A stretch of DNA of 22,860 bases from Conidiobolus coronatus NRRL 28638 (lineage: Eukaryota > Entomophthoromycota > Entomophthoromycetes > Entomophthorales > Conidiobolaceae): the NCBI GenBank assembly GCA_001566745.1, contig KQ964421.1, forward strand, positions 335,036 through 357,895, written 5' to 3'. Under the pieces are notes generated by a model. It had not been told where the DNA came from, searched no databases, and worked only from the letters and a program-made list of their open reading frames with translations. The translations under genes and the position numbers were made by a program. This document shows, piece after piece, positions 19,650 through 22,860 of the stretch (position 1 is its first letter; each line of letters starts with the position of its first letter).

Positions 19650-21475
19650 TCTGGATAAAGTTCAACTAAATAGGGAAATTTAGAAGATTACTGGCTAAGA
19701 TCAAAAGATAATAAATTTCAAATCCGTTTTGCTAAAATAATAGTTGTTTATTGGCTGATTTGATCACATTTTGGCAAATAGCTAATAAAGATGGTAAAGA
19801 TATCAGATTATCTATACAATCTAGCAAAGTAACCAATAAACCACTTATAATCTATCACATTTTATGAAGCTATTATTTATTTAATAAAATTTTTAATCTA
19901 AGTTAAATATTACTCTTTTGTGTACAAATTATCGGATAGAAGGAATTTAAAATTCAGGGCTGGGACATATCTAGGGGAGTTTCATAAAGTGGGTACTTCC
20001 AGCTACATGATTTCTAAATTAGAACTGGATAATTTCTCATGTAGCGTAAACTGATTGATTGATTAATTCTTTTTAAAATAATAAAGAGAGTTGTCTTAAT
20101 AAAGATATAAATAGCCCCTGCTTTAGTTATAGAGATAATTAACACTCTTCACTTGACTTAACTCACTCTCTTCTATACTAAAACAAAAGCAAAAACTAAT
20201 AAAACTATATAAATTACAGTAAAAATAACTTTTTACATAATTTCTATTTTTGATCTCATATATCTCATATAACCAAACTTAGAATTTTGTAGTACACGGT
20301 TTCCTTATTTGGAACTTCTCTATTATTGTTAATATTTTATAAAATTGTACTGCTTTCACAAGCACGTAGCAGATTTTTAAAGAAGCTTGTAGAAGTATTA
20401 TCGATAGTTTAAAAGGTGTTGACTAATTGTAAAAATAATAACGCTAACGCTGCAACTATTATATTGTAGCTTTAAATATTTCACTTTTTAGTTATTATCA
20501 AGTATTGAAAGCTGAAGATTAACTATCTATATTATGATAAGAGTTAAATTCATGAATATATTTTATTTACAAATTTTTTAAATATCAATTGCTTCAGCAT
20601 TAGAAATTAAAATTTGTGATATCAATCAACTTCAAAAGACTTCAAAAGATATATTTATATATTTATATATTATACCAATATTAAGCTATATTAAACAGTT
20701 TTGAGCTAATTTTATTAAAGTAATTTTATAAAAATTTGTATAACTATTTAATAGCATATTACATATGCTGCTTGAATTCTGTTATTACTGTTAGATAATT
20801 TATTTTAAATTCCAATAAGTTAACATTATCAGACGATATTAAGTCTCTAATGCACATAATCTATTCAAGTTGAACCCATTACGGTTCTTGTATTTGTACC
20901 TTTGTATGGAATTAACGATAAATCTAAATAAGCTCGTATCCAATGATATTCTCTTTTCTACAATAATTATCAATTAATGAGAATAGGTTTCAATTAGAAA
21001 TTATGAATATTTATAACTGTGTGCTTTAATCGAGATACTATCGGTAATATTTAAATCAAGATTTTTGAGATGTAATGAATTTTTAAATATTAGAGTATAT
21101 ATAATAATATTATTGATCACGCTGATATATCTGCATGAATAGGCATAATTTCACTTTAAAAACTTGCTCAATAAAATACTATGCCCTTCTAAAATATAAT
21201 AAGTTTAAAAATTAATAAAAGTTTGCAAATAACTATGGTAACTCTTAATTTAAAACTAATCACTCTAAAACACGCTAATATCTCTATAGCTCACTTTAGT
21301 CAATAACAAACTATCATGATCTTCTAACAATTAATTTATTAATTCTACTGTCTCATTAGCATAATAGTCACAAGTAAATTAAACATAAATTTTTAAATAG
21401 TATTTAAATCGTCTAATTAACTAAGTTTTGCCAGAATTTCTTGATTATTTAATTATATTCAATACAAGTTTTATT
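19650..21475. other. Long spacer between divergent THR4 and SDR genes
   Basis: About 1.8 kb with no supported gene. It contains a 9-bp inverted repeat (GCTACATGA 20002-20010, TCATGTAGC 20037-20045), a run of TGAT/GATT units at about 20051-20062, and a promoter-like block at 20106-20200. A direct repeat of ACTTCAAAAG lies near 20629-20648, beside a TATATTTA-rich stretch. The final few hundred bases before 21476 should include the proximal SDR promoter or leader. Confidence 0.5.
20106..20114 (+). promoter_or_regulatory. TATA box of an apparently orphan promoter
   Basis: TATAAATAG followed by CCCCTG, then about 40 bp on a pyrimidine-rich stretch (ACTCACTCTCTTC, about 20161-20173), then an A-rich leader-like segment. 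This is the layout of a strong fungal core promoter. The next plus-strand start codon of a real gene is 1.36 kb away (SDR, 21476), so it drives either a leader intron of that gene, a non-coding RNA or a lost gene. Confidence 0.4.
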
Positions 21476-22793
21476 ATGGGTATTACATCAGAACACTTAA
21501 TCAAATTCCTTGGTAACACTGTATTCCACTGGTCTTCCGGCCTCCTAGCTTACCTCTACTTATACAATCGTCCCAACTTTAAGCCTGATAGCGCTTTAAT
21601 AAAAACTCTATTAGGATACAATGGTATTAGGGTATTCTTTAAACTTATGGGCTATATTTTTAGCGAGAGGAGGGGATTACACGGGAATGGAAAGAAATAT
21701 AAGTTGAAGGATAAGGTGGTATTAGTAACTGGAGGTAAACCTTATCAAACTATTATTTATACTTATTATTAATTTTGAATTTTTAGCTGCTAATGGTTTA
21801 GGTAAATTAATAACGCATAACTTAGCTAGTAAGGGCGCTATTATCGCTGCTGTTGATATCGCTCCTTTAAAGTATAATTTAGGTAAATAATAACAAACTT
21901 AAAGTATTCAAGTAACTTAACAATACTATAGATAATGTTCATTACTTCCAATGTGATATTAGCAAATCTGAGAATATTATAAAAACTATTAATAAAATAG
22001 TTACAAAGGTAATTAATAAATTTAACCATTTAAATTAATTTTTGTTAATTCCAGTTTTAGTTGGGAGCTCCTACTATTTTAATTAATAACGCAGGAACCG
22101 TTAGGCCAGCGTTTACTATTGATAAATTTGATGATAAAGATGTTGATTTGTAAGTTTAATTTTTAATTTTTGACTAGTATTAATCTTTTATTTTTATTAG
22201 AACTCTTAGAGTTAACTTGGACGCTCCAATTTACTTTACAAAGCATTGTTTACCTTATATGATTAAACAAAAGGAGGGTCATATTGTAACTATCTATTGA
22301 TTTAGCTAGTATTTTTCATTAATTTATAATATTTTAGGTTAATATCGCTTCTTTAGCAGCTCATTCATCAGTATCTCAGCTAGGTAAGTTTATAATACTA
22401 CACTAATCATACTTTAATATAACACATCAAATAGGATGTTATTGCGTCAGTAAAGCTGGTCTCATGTCATTCAACGAATCTCTCCTCAACGATCTCTTAA
22501 CCCATTACAAGGACTGCTCCATTAAAACCACACTAGTACTCCCAGGCATATTAAATACTGAATTATTTAAAAATGCAAAAACACCAAGTAATTTCCTGTT
22601 GCCTAATCAAGATGCAAAGGAATTGAGTGACATGATTGTTAAGGAATTGGAAGTGCATAGACATAAGGAAATTTATACTCCAAAGTATGTTAACTTAGTG
22701 CCTTGGTATAGGGTTTTCAATTTAACGTTTAGGAGATATGTGCATACTTTGATTGGAGCGGATGCTGCAATGTTAAATTTTAATGCTAAATAG
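21476..22793 (+). CDS. Membrane-associated short-chain dehydrogenase (HSD17B11/RDH-like), seven exons
   Basis: Join 21476-21734, 21787-21882, 21932-22008, 22061-22149, 22201-22285, 22338-22383 and 22435-22793; the six introns are 49-52 nt and the product is 336 residues. Only the assembled frame shows the classical SDR: cofactor motif TGAANGLG (85-92), NNAG at 153-156, VNLDAP near 178, and the catalytic triad S207 (NIAS), Y220 and K224 in YCVSK. The first 35 residues are moderately hydrophobic and probably anchor the protein to the ER or lipid droplets, as in 17-beta-HSD11, RDH10 and fungal relatives. The tail PGILNTELF...PWYRVFNLTF also fits that group. The likely reaction is NAD(P)-dependent oxidation or reduction of a lipid, sterol or retinoid-like alcohol; the substrate cannot be read from sequence. 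The first ATG at 21476 was chosen because the open frame upstream starts only with TTG. An AATAAA follows the stop. Confidence 0.9.
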
Positions 22794-22818
22794 CATGTTT
22801 TCTTACAATATACTTGAG

Positions 22819-22824
22819 AATAAA
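22819..22824 (+). terminator. AATAAA polyadenylation signal of the SDR gene
   Basis: AATAAA 26 nt after the SDR stop codon and followed by a T-rich run, the usual fungal arrangement. Confidence 0.5.
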
Positions 22825-22860
22825 TTTTTTTATCAACTTGTGAACTGTTTTTAACTTATC

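Noticed and set aside
21428-21475. Upstream in-frame extension of the SDR
   Set aside because: It begins with TTG; the first ATG is at 21476 and gives a normal SDR N-terminus.

Overview
The window looks like nuclear DNA of an AT-rich fungus. Coding genes are interrupted by very small spliceosomal introns (49-63 nt, GT...AG, several with CTAAC/CTAAT-like branch points). Long intergenic stretches carry only A/T-rich sequence and short non-autonomous repeats. The gene set (fungalysin, Mgm101, threonine synthase, a Stn1-like telomere OB-fold protein, a DysF protein, an ABTB1-type ankyrin-BTB-BTB protein, a retinol dehydrogenase-like SDR) is fungal. The ABTB1-type gene and the extreme AT content hint at an early-diverging, Conidiobolus-like lineage; that placement is inference.

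Left part (1-12.3 kb): only two genes. An intronless, secreted M36 metalloprotease (fungalysin, minus strand, 882-2891) and a two-exon DysF-domain protein (minus, 6569-7750) sit in gene-poor DNA. This stretch holds three copies of a ~235-270 bp MITE-like element (about 233-466, 586-851, 5224-5492), a separate 124-bp TA-flanked MITE (11067-11190), and a ~215-220 bp repeat present as an inverted pair at 1-222 and 12121-12335 that brackets the whole interval.

Right part (12.6-22.8 kb): a compact gene block. A Stn1-like gene (minus, three exons, 296 aa) is divergent from a four-TM membrane protein (plus, 357 aa, Prm1-like topology). The latter is convergent, with a 25-nt gap, with an ABTB1-like gene (minus, two exons, 419 aa). 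MGM101 (minus, three exons, 241 aa, mitochondrial DNA maintenance) and THR4 (minus, single exon, 513 aa) follow. A perfect Gcn4-type site, ATGACTCAT on the THR4 strand, lies about 140 bp upstream of THR4. After a ~2 kb spacer with an apparently orphan TATA promoter comes a seven-exon membrane-associated short-chain dehydrogenase (plus, 336 aa).

The genes do not form a pathway cluster; they are ordinary independent loci. All exon joins were worked out by eye from reading frame, splice consensus and family motifs, and need transcript confirmation. No tRNA, rRNA, CRISPR array, or intact transposase/polymerase gene was seen.
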